From contig JAYKKM010000125.1 of assembly GCA_035772405.1 (NCBI GenBank), forward strand, positions 1 to 64,000: 64,000 bases of DNA, in the 5' to 3' direction. Positions 1-11,300 of the stretch are shown here, one piece after another. The notes under the pieces were generated by a model, which ran no database searches, had not been told where the DNA came from, and saw only the letters and a program-made list of their open reading frames with translations. Within the stretch, counting starts at the first letter, position 1; the number at the start of each line of letters is the position of its first letter. The stretch is from Chrysogorgia sp. JL179-B06 (taxonomy: Eukaryota > Cnidaria > Anthozoa > Scleralcyonacea > Chrysogorgiidae). Both the position numbers and the translations under genes were made by a program.

Positions 1-683
1 TAGTCAATGCAGTGTATTTGCTCCTTTATTCCTTGTATTTGCTAGTCAATGCCTTGTTATTTGCTCGTTGATGCCTTGTATTTGCTAGTCAATGCCTTGT
101 ATTTGCTTGTCAATGCCTTGTATTTGCTCGTCAATGCCTTGTATTTGCTCGTCAATGCCTTGTATTTGCTCGTCAATGCCTTGTATGTGCTCGTCAATGC
201 CTTGTATTTGCTATTCATGGCCTTGTATTTGCTATTCAATGCCTTGTATTTGCTAGTCAATGCCTTGTATTTACTCGTCAATGCCTTGTATTTACTCGTC
301 AATGCCTTGTATTTGCTCGTCAATGCCTTGTATTTGCTCGTCAATGCCTTGTATTTGCTCGTCAATGCTTGTATTTGCTCGTTGATGCCTTGTATTTGCT
401 CGTTGATGTCTTGTATTTGCTCGTCAATGCCTTGTATTTGCTAGTCAATGCCTTGTATTTGCTTGTCAATGCCTTGTATTTGCTCATCAATGCCTTGTAT
501 TTGCTCGTCAATGCCTTGTATTTGATCTTCAATGCCTTGTATTTGCTCGTTGATGCCTTGTATTTGCGCGTCAATGCCTTGTATTTGCTCGTTGATGCCT
601 TGTATTTGCTCGTTGATGCCTTATATTTGCTCGTCATTGCCTTGTATTTGCTAGTCAATGCCTTGTATTTGCTAGTCAATGCA
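1..683 (+). repeat. Higher-order block A1-a, copy 1
   Basis: A block of 32 monomers (672 bp between the two flanking marker monomers) bounded by an unusual monomer reading AGTGTATTTGCTCCTTTATT at 11 and again at 683. It contains the marker CTATTCATGG at 211. The same order of variants recurs at 5,757-6,439, displaced by about 5,756 bp with four compensating single-base indels. The true left edge may lie before base 1. Confidence 0.85.
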
Positions 684-1196
684 GTGTATTTGCTCCTTTA
701 TTCCTTGTATTTGCTAGTCAATGCCTTGTATTTGCTCGTTGATGCCTTGTATTTGCTAGTCAATGCCTTGTATTTGCTTGTCAATGCCTTGTATTTGCTC
801 GTCAATGCCTTGTATTTGCTCGTCAATGCCTTGTATTTGCTCGTCAATGCCTTGTATTTGCTCGTTGATGCCTTGTATTTGCTCGTTGATGTCTTGTATT
901 TGCTCGTCAATGCCTTGTATTTGCTCGTCGATGCCATGTATTCGCTCTTCGATGCATGTATTTGCTCGTCGATGCCTTGTATTTTTTCGTTGATGCCTTG
1001 TATTTGCTCGTTGATGCCTTTTATTTGCTCGTTGATGCCTTGTATTTGCTCGTCAGTGCCTTGTATTTGCTTGTCAATGCCTTTCATTTGCTAGTCAATG
1101 CCTTGTATTTGCTCGTTGATGCCTTGTATTTGCTCGTTGATGCCTTATATTTGCTCGTCATTGCCTTGTATTTGCTCGTCAATGCCTTGTATTTGC

Positions 1197-3590
1197 TAGT
1201 CAATGCAGTGTATTTGCTCCTTTATTCCTTGTATTTGCTAGTCAATGCCTTGTATTTGCTCGTTGATGCCTTGTATTTGCTAGTCAATGCCTTGTATTTG
1301 CTTGTCAATGCCTTGTATTTGCTCGTCAATGCCTTGTATTTGCTCGTCAATGCCTTGTATTTGCTCGTCAATGCCTTGTATGTGCTCGTCAATGCCTTGT
1401 ATTTGCTATTCATGGCCTTGTATTTGCTATTCAATGCCTTGTATTTGCTAGTCAATGCCTTGTATTTACTCGTCAATGCCTTGTATTTACTCGTCAATGC
1501 CTTGTATTTGCTCGTCAATGCCTTGTATTTGCTCGTCAATGCCTTGTATTTGCTCGTCAATGCCTTGTATTTGCTCGTTGATGCCTTGTATTTGCTCGTT
1601 GATGTCTTGTATTTGCTCGTCAATGCCTTGTATTTGCTCGTCGATGCCATGTATTCGCTCTTCGATGCCATGTATTTGCTCGTCGATGCCTTGTATTTGC
1701 TCGTTGATGCCTTGTATTTGCTCGTTGATGCCTTTTATTTGCTCGTTGATGCCTTGTATTTGCTCGTCAGTGCCTTGTATTTGCTTGTCAATGCCTTTCA
1801 TTTGCTAGTCAATGCCTTGTATTTGCTCGTTGATGCCTTGTATTTGCTCGTTGATGCCTTGTATTTGCTCGTCAATGCCTTGTATTTGCTCGTCAATGCC
1901 TTGTATTTGCTCGTCAATGCCTTGTATTTGCTCGTTGATGCCTTGTATTTGCTCGTTGATGCCTTGTATTTGCTCGTCAATGCCTTGTATTTGCTCGTCG
2001 ATGCCATGTATTTGCTCTTCGATGCCATTTATTTGCTCGTCGATGCCTTGTATTTGCTCGTCAATGCCTTGTATTTGCTCGTTGATGCCTTGTATTTGCT
2101 CGTTGATGCCTTGTATTTGCTCGTTGATGCCTTGTATTTGCTCGTCAGTGCCTTGTATTTGCGCTCGTCAATGCCTTGTATTTGCTAGTCAATGCCTTGT
2201 ATTTGCTTGTCAATGCCTTGTATTTGCTCATCAATACCTTGTATTTGCTCGTCAATGCCTTGTATTTGCTCGTTAATGCCTTGTATTTGCTCGTTGGTGC
2301 CTTGTATTTGCGCGTCAATGCCTTGTATTTGCTCGTTGATGCCTTGTATTTGCTCGTTGATGCCTTGTATTTGCTCGTCATTGCCTTGTATTTGCTCGTG
2401 AATGCCTGGTATTTGCTAGTCAATGCAGTGTATTTGCTCGTTGATGCTTTGTATTTGCTAGTCAATGCCTTGTATTTGCTTGTTCATGCCTTGTATTTGC
2501 TCGTATTTGCTCATTGTATTTGCTCGTCAATGCCTTGTATTTGCTCGTTGATGCCTTGTATTTGCTCGTTGATGCCTTTTATTTGCTCGTTGATGCCTTG
2601 TATTTGCTCGTCAGAGCCTTGTATTTTGCTCGTCAATGCCTTGTATTTGCTTGTCAATGCCTTGTATTTGCTCGTCAATGCCTTGTATTTGCTCGTCAAT
2701 GCCTTGTATTTGCTCGTCAATGCCTTGTATGTGCTCGTCAATGCCTTGTATTTGCTATTGATGGCCTTGTATTTGCTATTCAATGCCTTGTATTTGCTAG
2801 TCAATGCCTTGTATTTACTCGTCAATGCCTTGTATTTACTCGTCAATGCCTTGTATTTGCTCGTCAATGCCTTGTATTTGCTCGTCAATGCCTTGTATTT
2901 GCTCGTCAATGCCTTGTATTTGCTCGTTGATGCCTTGTATTTGCTCGTTGATGTCTTGTATTTGCTCGTCAATGCCTTGTATTTGCTCGTCGATGCCATG
3001 TATTCGCTCTTCGATGCCATGTATTTGCTCGTCGATGCCTTGTATTTGCTCGTTGATGCCTTGTATTTGCTCGTTGATGCCTTTTATTTGCTCGTTGATG
3101 CCTTGTATTTGCTCGTCAGTGCCTTGTATTTGCTTGTCAATGCCTTTCATTTGCTAGTCAATGCCTTGTATTTGCTCGTTGATGCCTTGTATTTGCTCGT
3201 TGATGCCTTGTATTTCCTCGTCAATGCCTTGTATTTGCTCGTCAATGCCTTGTATTTGCTCGTCAATGCCTTGTATTTGCTCGTTGATGCCTTGTATTTG
3301 CTCGTTGATGCCTTGTATTTGCTTGTCAATGCCTTGTATTTGCTCGTCGATGCCATGGTATTTGCTCTTCGATGCCATTTATTTGCTCGTCGATGCCTTG
3401 TATTTGCTCGTCAATGCCTTGTATTTGCTCATCGATGCCTTGTATTTGCTCTTCAATGCCTTTATTTGCTCGTCAATGCCTTGTATTTGCTCGTTGATGC
3501 CTTGTATTTGCTAGTTGATGCCTTGTATTTGCTCGTTGATGCCTTGTATTTGCTCGTCAGTGCCTTGTATTTGCTCGTCAATGCCTTGTA
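1197..3590 (+). repeat. Higher-order block A1-b, copy 1
   Basis: About 2.4 kb whose monomer order is repeated at 6,954-9,335. The displacement stays between 5,740 and 5,758 bp along the block. Rare shared irregularities support common descent: CTATTCATGG near 1,406, TGCGCTCGTC near 2,160, and a shortened monomer near 2,500 where CTCGTATTTGCTCATTG breaks the 21-bp phase. Inside the block, 1,455-1,808 is repeated at 2,804-3,157 (1,349 bp apart), so the block itself grew by an earlier duplication. Confidence 0.88.
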
Positions 3591-3596
3591 TTTGCT

Positions 3597-4185
3597 AGTC
3601 AATGCCTTGTATTTGCTCGTCAATGCCTTGTATTTGCTCGTCAATGCCTTGTATTTGCTCGTCAATGCCTTGTATTTGCTAGTCAATGCCTTGTATTTAA
3701 TAGTCAATGCCTTGTATTTGCTCGTCAATGCATTGTATTTGCTCGTCAATGCCTTGTATTTGCTCGTCAATGCATTGTATTTGCTCGTCGATGCCTTGTA
3801 TTTGCTCGTCAATGCCTTGTATTTGCTCGTCAATGCCTTGTATTTGCTAGTCAATTCTTGTATTTGCTCGTCAATGCCTTGTATTTGCTAGTCAATGCTT
3901 TGTATTCGCTCGTCAATACCTTAGATTTGCTCGTTGATGCCTTGTATTTGCTATTCAATGCCTTTTATTTGCTCGTTAATGCCTTGTAATTTGCTAATCA
4001 ATGCCTTGTATTTGCTTGTCAATGCCTTGTATTTGCTCGTTGATGACTTGTATTTGCTCGTGAATGACATGTATTTGCTCGTCGATGCCTTGTATTTGCT
4101 CGTCTATGCCTTGTATTTGCTCATCAATGCCTTGTATTTGCTCATCAATGCCTTGTATTTGCTCGTTGATGCGTTGTATTTCTCA
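3597..4185 (+). repeat. 924-bp-spaced sub-block, copy 1
   Basis: This stretch and 4,521-5,109 share rare variants exactly 924 bp (44 monomers) apart: TTTAATAGTC near 3,697 and 4,619, and TTTGTATTCGCTC near 3,900 and 4,824. Both copies end with the odd tail GTTGATGCGTTG. Confidence 0.8.
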
Positions 4186-4223
4186 TCAATGCCTTGTATT
4201 TGCTCCTCAATGCCTTGTATTTG

Positions 4224-4640
4224 CTCGTTGATGCCTTGTATTTGCTCGAGGATGCCTTGTATTTGCTCGTCAATGCCTTGTATTTGCTCGTCAATGCCTT
4301 GTATTTGTTCGTCAATGCCTTCTATTTGCTCGTCAATGCCTTGTATTTGCTAGTCAATGCATTGTATTTGCCAGTCAATTCCTTGTATTTGCTCGTCGAT
4401 GCCTTGTATTTGCTCGTTGATGCCTTGTATTTGCTCGTCGATGCCTTGTATTTGCTCGTCAATGCCTTGTATTTGCTCGTCAATGCCTTGTATTTGCTCG
4501 TTGTTGCATTGTATTTGCTAGTCAATGCCTTGTATTTGCTAGTCAATGCCTTGTATTTGCTCGTCAATGCCTTGTATTTGCTCGTCAATGCCTTGTATTT
4601 GCTAGTCAATGCCTTGTATTTAATAGTCTATGCCTTGTAT
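4224..4640 (+). repeat. A1 sub-block with CTCGAGGATGCC marker, copy 1
   Basis: Marked by the rare tail CGAGGATGCC at 4,245 and the variant TTGCCAGTCAATTCC near 4,369. Both recur exactly 6,641 bp downstream at 10,886 and 11,012, followed in each case by TTTAATAGTC (one monomer further apart there). It overlaps the start of the 924-bp-spaced copy at 4,521, showing how blocks are nested. Confidence 0.8.
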
Positions 4641-5109
4641 TTGCTCGTCAATGCATTGTATTTGCTCGTCAATGCCTTGTATTTGCTCGTCAATGCATTG
4701 TATTTGCTCGTCGATGCCTTGTATTTGCTCGTCAATGCCTTGTATTTGCTCGTCAATGCCTTGTATTTGCTAGTCAATTCCTTGTATTTGCTCGTCAATG
4801 CCTTGTATTTGCTAGTCAATGCTTTGTATTCGCTCGTCAATGCCTTAGATTTGCTCGTTGATGCCTTGTATTTGCTATTCAATGCCTTTTATTTGCTCGT
4901 TAATGCCTTGTAATTGCTAATCAATGCTTTGTATTTGCTTGTCAATGCCTTGTATTTGCTCGTTGATGACTTGTATTTGCTCGTGAATGACTTGTATTTG
5001 CTCGTCGATGTCTTGTATTTGCTCGTCTATGCCTTGTATTTGCTCATCAATGCCTTGTATTTGCTCATCAATGCCTTGTATTTCCTCGTTGATGCGTTGT
5101 ATTTCCTCA
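4521..5109 (+). repeat. 924-bp-spaced sub-block, copy 2
   Basis: Second copy of the 3,597-4,185 sub-block, 44 monomers downstream. A third, more decayed relative begins near 9,990, where the marker TTTGTATTCGCTC recurs at 10,041. The copies differ by point changes and single-base indels, so they are older than the 2,686-bp and 4.4-kb duplications elsewhere in the window. Confidence 0.78.
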
Positions 5110-5199
5110 TCAATGCCTTGTATTTGCTCGTCAATGCCTTGTATTTGCTCGTCAATGCCTTGTATTTGCTCGTCAATGCATTGTATTTGCTCGTCAATG

Positions 5200-5250
5200 C
5201 CTTGTATTTGCAGTCAATGCCTTGTATTTGCAGTCAATGCCTTGTATTTG
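5200..5250 (+). repeat. Paired 20-bp monomers, copy 1
   Basis: Two adjacent monomers have lost one base and read TTTGCAGTCAATGCC, giving a local 20-bp period. The same pair, followed by a TCATCGA tail, occurs at 9,682-9,731 and 10,710-10,759, so the deletion is inherited and not a read error. Confidence 0.85.
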
Positions 5251-5756
5251 CTCATCGATGCCTTGTATTTGCTTGTCAATGCCTTCTATTTGCTCGTCAA
5301 TGCCTTGTATTGGCTCGTTAATGCCTTGTATTTGCTAGTTGATGCCTTGTATTTGCTCGTTTGATGCCTTGTATTTGCTCGTCAGTGCCTTGTATTTGCT
5401 CGTCAATGCCTTGTATTTGCTAGTCAATGCATAGTATTTGCTTGTCAATGCCTTGTATTTGCTCATCAATGCCTTGTATTTGCTCGTCAATGCCTTGTAT
5501 TTGATCTTCAATGCCTTGTATTTGCTCGTTGATGCCTTGTATTTGCGCGTCAATGCCTTGTATTTGCTCGTTGATGCCTTGTATTTGCTCGTTGATGCCT
5601 TATATTTGCTCGTCATTGCCCTGTATTTGCTCGTCAATGCCTTGTATTTGCTAGTCAATGCAGTGTATTTGCTCCTTTATTCCTTGTATTTGCTAGTCAA
5701 TGCCTTGTATTTGCTCGTTGATGCCTTGTATTTGCTAGTCAATGCCTTGTATTTGC

Positions 5757-6439
5757 TAGTCAATGCAGTGTATTTGCTCCTTTATTCCTTGTATTTGCTA
5801 GTCAATGCCTTGTATTTCTCGTTGATGCCTTGTATTTGCTAGTCAATGCCTTGTATTTGCTTGTCAATGCCTTGTATTTGCTCGTCAATGCCTTGTATTT
5901 GCTCGTCAATGCCTTGTATTTGCTCGTCAATGCCTTGTATGTGCTCGTCAATGCCTTGTATTTGCTATTCATGGCCTTGTATTTGCTATTCAATGCCTTG
6001 TATTTTGCTAGTCAATGCCTTGTATTTACTCGTCAATGCCTTGTATTTACTCGTCAATGCCTTGTATTTGCTCGTCAATGCCTTGTATTTGCTCGTCAAT
6101 GCCTTGTATTTGCTCGTCAATGCCTTGTATTTGCTCGTTGATGCCTTGTATTTGCTCGTTGATGTCTTGTATTTGCTCGTCAATGCCTTGTATTTGCTAG
6201 TCAATGCCTTGTATTTGCTTGTCAATGCCTTGTATTTGCTCATCAATGCCTTGTATTTGCTCGTCAATGCCTTGTATTTGATCTTCAATGCCTTGTATTT
6301 GCTCGTTGATGCCTTGTATTTGCGCGTCAATGCCTTGTATTTGCTCGTTGATGCCTTGTATTTGCTCGTTGATGCCTTATATTTGCTCGTCATTGCCTTG
6401 TATTTGCTAGTCAATGCCTTGTATTTGCTAGTCAATGCA
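5757..6439 (+). repeat. Higher-order block A1-a, copy 2
   Basis: Collinear copy of 1-683. The marker AGTGTATTTGCTCCTTTATT lies at 5,767 and 6,439, again 672 bp apart, and CTATTCATGG lies at 5,965. A third marker at 5,662, five monomers upstream, shows a short local duplication of the block edge. The next marker, at 6,964, is 525 bp on, almost the same as in copy 1 (524 bp). Confidence 0.85.
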
Positions 6440-6953
6440 GTGTATTTGCTCCTTTATTCCTTGTATTTGCTAGTCAATGCCTTGTATTTGCTCGTTGATG
6501 CCTTGTATTTGCTAGTCAATGCCTTGTATTTGCTTGTCAATGCCTTGTATTTGCTCGTCAATGCCTTGTATTTGCTCGTCAATGCCTTCTATTTGCTCGT
6601 CAATGCCTTGTATTTAATCGTTGATGCCTTGTATTTGCTAGTTGATGCCTTGTATTTGCTCGTTGATGCCTTGTATTTGCTCGTCAGTGCCTTGTATTTG
6701 CTCGTCAATGCCTTGTATTTGCTAGTCAATGCCTTGTATTTGCTTGTCAATGCCTTGTATTTGCTCATCAATGCCTTGTATTTGCTCGTCAATGCCTTGT
6801 ATTTGATCTTCAATGCCTTGTATTTGCTCGTTGATGCCTTGTATTTGCGCGTCAATGCCTTGTATTTGCTCGTTGATGCCTTGTATTTGCTCGTTGATGC
6901 CTTTTATTTGCTCGTCATTGCCTTGTATTTGCTCGTCAATGCCTTGTATTTGC

Positions 6954-9335
6954 TAGTCAATGCAGTGTATTTGCTCCTTTATTCCTTGTATTTGCTAGTC
7001 AATGCCTTGTATTTGCTCGTTGATGCCTTGTATTTGCTAGTCAATGCCTTGTATTTGCTTGTCAATGCCTTTGTATTTGCTCGTCAATGCCTTGTATTTG
7101 CTCGTCAATGCCTTGTATTTGCTCGTCAATGCCTTGTATGTGCTCGTCAATGCCTTGTATTTGCTATTCATGGCCTTGTATTTGCTATTCAATGCCTTTT
7201 ATTTGCTAGTCAATGCCTTGTATTTACTCGTCAATGCCTTGTATTTACTCGTCAATGCCTTGTATTTGCTCGTCAATGCCTTGTATTTGCTCGTCAATGC
7301 CTTGTATTTGCTCGTCAATGCCTTGTAGTTGCTCGTTGATGCCTTGTATTTGCTCGTTGATGTCTTGTATTTGCTCGTCAATGCCTTGTATTTGCTCGTC
7401 GATGCCATGTATTCGCTCTTCGATGCCATGTATTTGCTCGTCGATGCCTTGTATTTGCTCGTTGATGCCTTGTATTTGCTCGTTGATGCCTTATTTGCTC
7501 GTTGATGCCTTGTATTTGCTCGTCAGTGCCTTGTATTTGCTTGTCAATGCCTTTCATTTGCTAGTCAATGCCTTGTATTTGCTCGTTGATGCCTTGTATT
7601 TGCTCGTTGATGCCTTGTATTTGCTGGTCAATGCCTTGTATTTGCTCGTCAATGCCTTGTATTTGCTCGTCAATGCCTTGTATTTGCTCGTTGATGCCTT
7701 GTATTTGCTCGTTGATGCCTTGTATTTGCTCGTCAATGCCTTGTATTTGCTCGTCGATGCCATGTATTTGCTCTTCGATGCCATTTTATTTGCTCGTCGA
7801 TGCCTTGTATTTGCTCGTCAATGCCTTGTATTTGCTCGTTGATGCCTTGTATTTGCTCGTTGATGCCTTGTATTTGCTCGTTGATGCCTTGTATTTGCTC
7901 GTCAGTGCCTTGTATTTGCGCTCGTCAATGCCTTGTATTTGCTAGTCAATGCCTTGTATTTGCTTGTCAATGCCTTGTATTTGCTCATCAATGCCTTGTA
8001 TTTGCTCGTCAATGCCTTGTATTTGCTCGTTAATGCCTTGTATTTGCTCGTTGGTGCCTTGTATTTGCGCGTCAATGCCTTGTATTTTGCTCGTTGATGC
8101 CTTGTATTTGCTCGTTGATGCCTTGTATTTGCTCGTCATTGCCTTGTATTTGCTCGTGAATGCCTGGTATTTGCTAGTCAATGCAGTGTATTTGCTCGTT
8201 GATGCTTTGTATTTGCTAGTCAATGCCTTGTATTTGCTTGTTCATGCCTTGTATTTGCTCGTATTTGCTCATTGTATTTGCTCGTCAATGCCTTGTATTT
8301 GCTCGTTGATGCCTTGTATTTGCTCGTTGATGCCTTTTATTTGCTCGTTGATGCCTTGTATTTGCTCGTCAGAGCCTTGTATTTTGCTCGTCAATGCCTT
8401 GTATTTGCTTGTCAATGCCTTGTATTTGCTCGTCAATGCCTTGTATTTGCTCGTCAATGCCTTGTATTTGCTCGTCAATGCCTTGTATGTGCTCGTCAAT
8501 GCCTTGTATTTGCTATTGATGGCCTTGTATTTGCTATTCAATGCCTTGTATTTGCTAGTCAATGCCTTGTATTTACTCGTCAATGCCTTGTATTTACTCG
8601 TCAATTGCCTTGTATTTGCTCGTCAATGCCTTGTATTTGCTCGTCAATGCCTTGTATTTGCTCGTCAAATGCCTTGTATTTGCTCGTTGATGCCTTGTAT
8701 TTGCTTGTTGATGTCTTGTATTTGCTCGTCAATGCCTTGTATTTGCTCGTCGATGCCATGTATTCGCTCTTCGATGCCATGTATTTGCTCGTCGATGCCT
8801 TGTATTTGCTCGTTGATGCCTTTTATTTGCTCGTTGATGCCTTGTATTTGCTCGTCAGTGCCTTGTATTTGCTTGTCCAATGCCTTTCATTTGCTAGTCA
8901 ATGCCTTGTATTTGCTCGTTGATGCCTTGTATTTGCTCGTTGATGCCTTGTATTTGCTCGTCAATGCCTTGTATTTGCTCGTCAATGCCTTGTATTTGCT
9001 CGTCAATGCCTTGTATTTGCTCGTTGATGCCTTGTATTTGCTCGTTGATGCCTTGTATTTGCTCGTCAATGCCTTGTATTTGCTCGTCGATGCCATGTAT
9101 TTGCTCTTCGATGCCATTTATTTGCTCGTCGATGCCTTGTATTTGCTCGTCAATGCCTTGTATTTGCTCATCGATGCCTTGTATTTGCTCGTCAATGCCT
9201 TCTATTTGCTCGTCAATGCCTTGTATTTGCTCGTTGATGCCTTGTATTTGCTAGTTGATGCCTTGTATTTGCCCGTTGATGCCTTGTATTTGCTCGTCAG
9301 TGCCTTGTATTTGCTCGTCAATGCCTTGTATTTGC
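6954..9335 (+). repeat. Higher-order block A1-b, copy 2
   Basis: Collinear copy of 1,197-3,590. It shares the phase-breaking short monomer near 8,255, TGCGCTCGTC near 7,917 and the extra T in GTATTTTGCTCG near 8,383. Private differences include an extra T near 7,068, a two-base loss near 7,490, an extra T near 8,605, an extra A near 8,668 and an extra C near 8,877. These shift the reading frame of the translated repeat without any sign of constraint. Confidence 0.88.
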
Positions 9336-9681
9336 TAGTCAATGCCTTGTATTTGCTAGTCAATGCCTTGTATTTGCTCGATCAATGCCTTGTATTTGCT
9401 CGTCAATGCCCTGTATTTGCTCGTTGGTGCCATGTATTTGCTAGTCAATGCCTTGTATTTGCTTGTCAATGCCTTGTATTTGCTCGTCAATGCCTTGTAT
9501 TTGCTCGTCAATGCCTTGTATTTGCTCATCAATGCTTTTGTATTTGCTCGTTGATGCCTTGTATTGCTCGTTGATGCCTTGTATTTGCTAGTCAATGCCT
9601 TGTATTTGCTCGTCAATGCCTTGTATTTGCTCGTTGATGCCTTGTATTTGCTCGTCAATGCATTGTATTTGCTCGTCAATG

Positions 9682-9731
9682 CCTTGTATTTGCAGTCAAT
9701 GCCTTGTATTTGCAGTCAATGCCTTGTATTT
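9682..9731 (+). repeat. Paired 20-bp monomers, copy 2
   Basis: Same two one-base-deleted monomers as at 5,200-5,250, each containing TTTGCAGTCAATGCC, followed by the TCATCGA tail. Confidence 0.85.
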
Positions 9732-10709
9732 GCTCATCGATTCCTTGTACTTGCTCGTCAATGCCTTGTATTTGCTCGTCAATGCCTTGTATTTGCTATT
9801 CAATGCCTTGTATTTGCTCGTTGAATGCCTTGTATTTGCTCGTCAATGCCTTGTGTTTGCTAGTCAATTCCTTGTATTTTCTCGTCGATGCCTTGTATTT
9901 GCTCGTTGATGCCTTGTATTTGCTCGTCCGATGCCTTGTATTTGCTCGTCAATGCCTTGTATTTTGCTCGTCAATGCCTTGTATTTGCTAGTCAATTCCT
10001 TGTATTTGCTCGTCAATGCCTTGTATTTGCTAGTCAATGCTTTGTATTCGCTCGTCAATGCCTTGTAGATTTGCTCGTTGATGCCTTGTATTTGCTATTC
10101 AATGCCTTGTATTTGCTCGTTAATGCCTTGTAATTGCTAATCAATGCCTTGTATTTGCTTGTCAATGCCTTGTATTTGCTCGTTGATGACTTGTATTTGC
10201 TCGTGAATGACTTGTATTTTGCTCGCCGATGCCTTGTATTTGCTCGTCTATGCCTTGTATTTGCTATTCGATGCCTTGTATTTGCTAGTCAAGGCCTTGT
10301 ATTTGTCGTCAATGCCTTGTATTTGCTCATCAATGCCTTGTATTTGCTCGTCAATGCGTTGTATTTGCTCGTCAATGCCTTGTATTTGCTCGTCAATGCC
10401 TTGTATTTGCTCGTCAATGCTCAATGCCTTGTATTTGCTTGTCAATGCCTTGTATTTGCTCGTTTTGTATTTGCTCGTGAATGACTTGTATTTGCTCGTG
10501 CCTTGTATTTGCTCGTCTATGCCTTGTATTTGCTAGTCGATGCCTTGTATTTGCTAGTCGATGCCTTGTATTTGCTCATCAATGCCTTGTATTTGCTCAT
10601 CAATGCCTTGTATTTGCTCGTTGATGCAATATTTCTCATCAATGCCTTGTATTTGCTCGTCAATGCCTTGTATTTGCTCGTCAATGCATTGTATTTTGCT
10701 CGTCAATGC

Positions 10710-10759
10710 CTTGTATTTGCAGTCAATGCCTTGTATTTGCAGTCAATGCATTGTATTTG
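10710..10759 (+). repeat. Paired 20-bp monomers, copy 3
   Basis: Third occurrence of the deleted pair. The second monomer here also carries the TGCATTG variant of the core. Confidence 0.85.
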
Positions 10760-10864
10760 CTCATCGATGCCTTGTATTTGCTCGTCAATGCCTTGTATTT
10801 GCTCGTTAATGCCTTGTATTTGCTCGTCAATGCCTTGTATTTGCTCGTCAATGCCTTGTATTTG

Positions 10865-11300
10865 CTCGTTGATGCCTTGTATTTGCTCGAGGATGCCTTG
10901 TATTTGCTCGTCAATGCCTTGTATTTGCTCGTCAATGCCTTGTATTTGCTCGTCAATGCCTTGTATTTGCTCGTCAATGCCTTGTATTTGCTAGTCAATG
11001 CATTGTATTTGCCAGTCAATTCCTTGTATTTGCTCGTCGATGCCTTGTATTTGCTCGTTGATGCCTTGTATTTGCTCGTCGATGCCTTGTATTTGCTCGT
11101 CAATGCCTTGTATTTGCTCGTCAATGCCTTGTATTTGCTCGTTGGTGCATTGTATTTGCTAGTCAATGCCTTGTATTTGCTAGTCAATGCCTTGTATTTG
11201 CTCGTCAATGCCTTGTATTTGCTCGTCAATGCCTTGTATTTGCTCGTCAATGCCTTGTATTTGCTAGTCAATGCCTTGTATTTAATAGTCAATGCCTTGT
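10865..11300 (+). repeat. A1 sub-block with CTCGAGGATGCC marker, copy 2
   Basis: Copy of 4,224-4,640 displaced by 6,641 bp (6,662 after a one-monomer expansion). It keeps CGAGGATGCC at 10,886 and TTGCCAGTCAATTCC near 11,010. It ends with TTTAATAGTC at 11,281, close to the last A1-type monomers before block A2. Confidence 0.8.

Larger units (their letters stand above)
9360..10760 (+). repeat. Indel-rich, degenerate satellite tract
   Basis: Satellite monomers continue here but the 21-bp phase breaks unusually often. I count more than a dozen single-base or short indels in 1.4 kb, for example CTCGATCAATG near 9,378, TTGTATTGCTCG near 9,562, GTTGAATGCC near 9,820, CGTCCGATG near 9,926, TTGTAGATTTG near 10,064, ATGCTCAATGCC near 10,408, CTCGTTTTGTATT near 10,461 and GATGCAATATTTC near 10,623. 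Neighbouring tracts show one per kilobase or fewer. The tract holds two of the three paired 20-bp monomer sites. It could be an older, less homogenised part of the array or a stretch of poor consensus. Confidence 0.75.

Noticed and set aside
5662..5767. The monomer AGTGTATTTGCTCCTTTATT considered as a regulatory or unique element
   Set aside because: It is an ordinary 21-bp-phase monomer with several substitutions and recurs in A1 at 11, 683, 1,207, 5,662, 5,767, 6,439 and 6,964. It serves as a block marker only.
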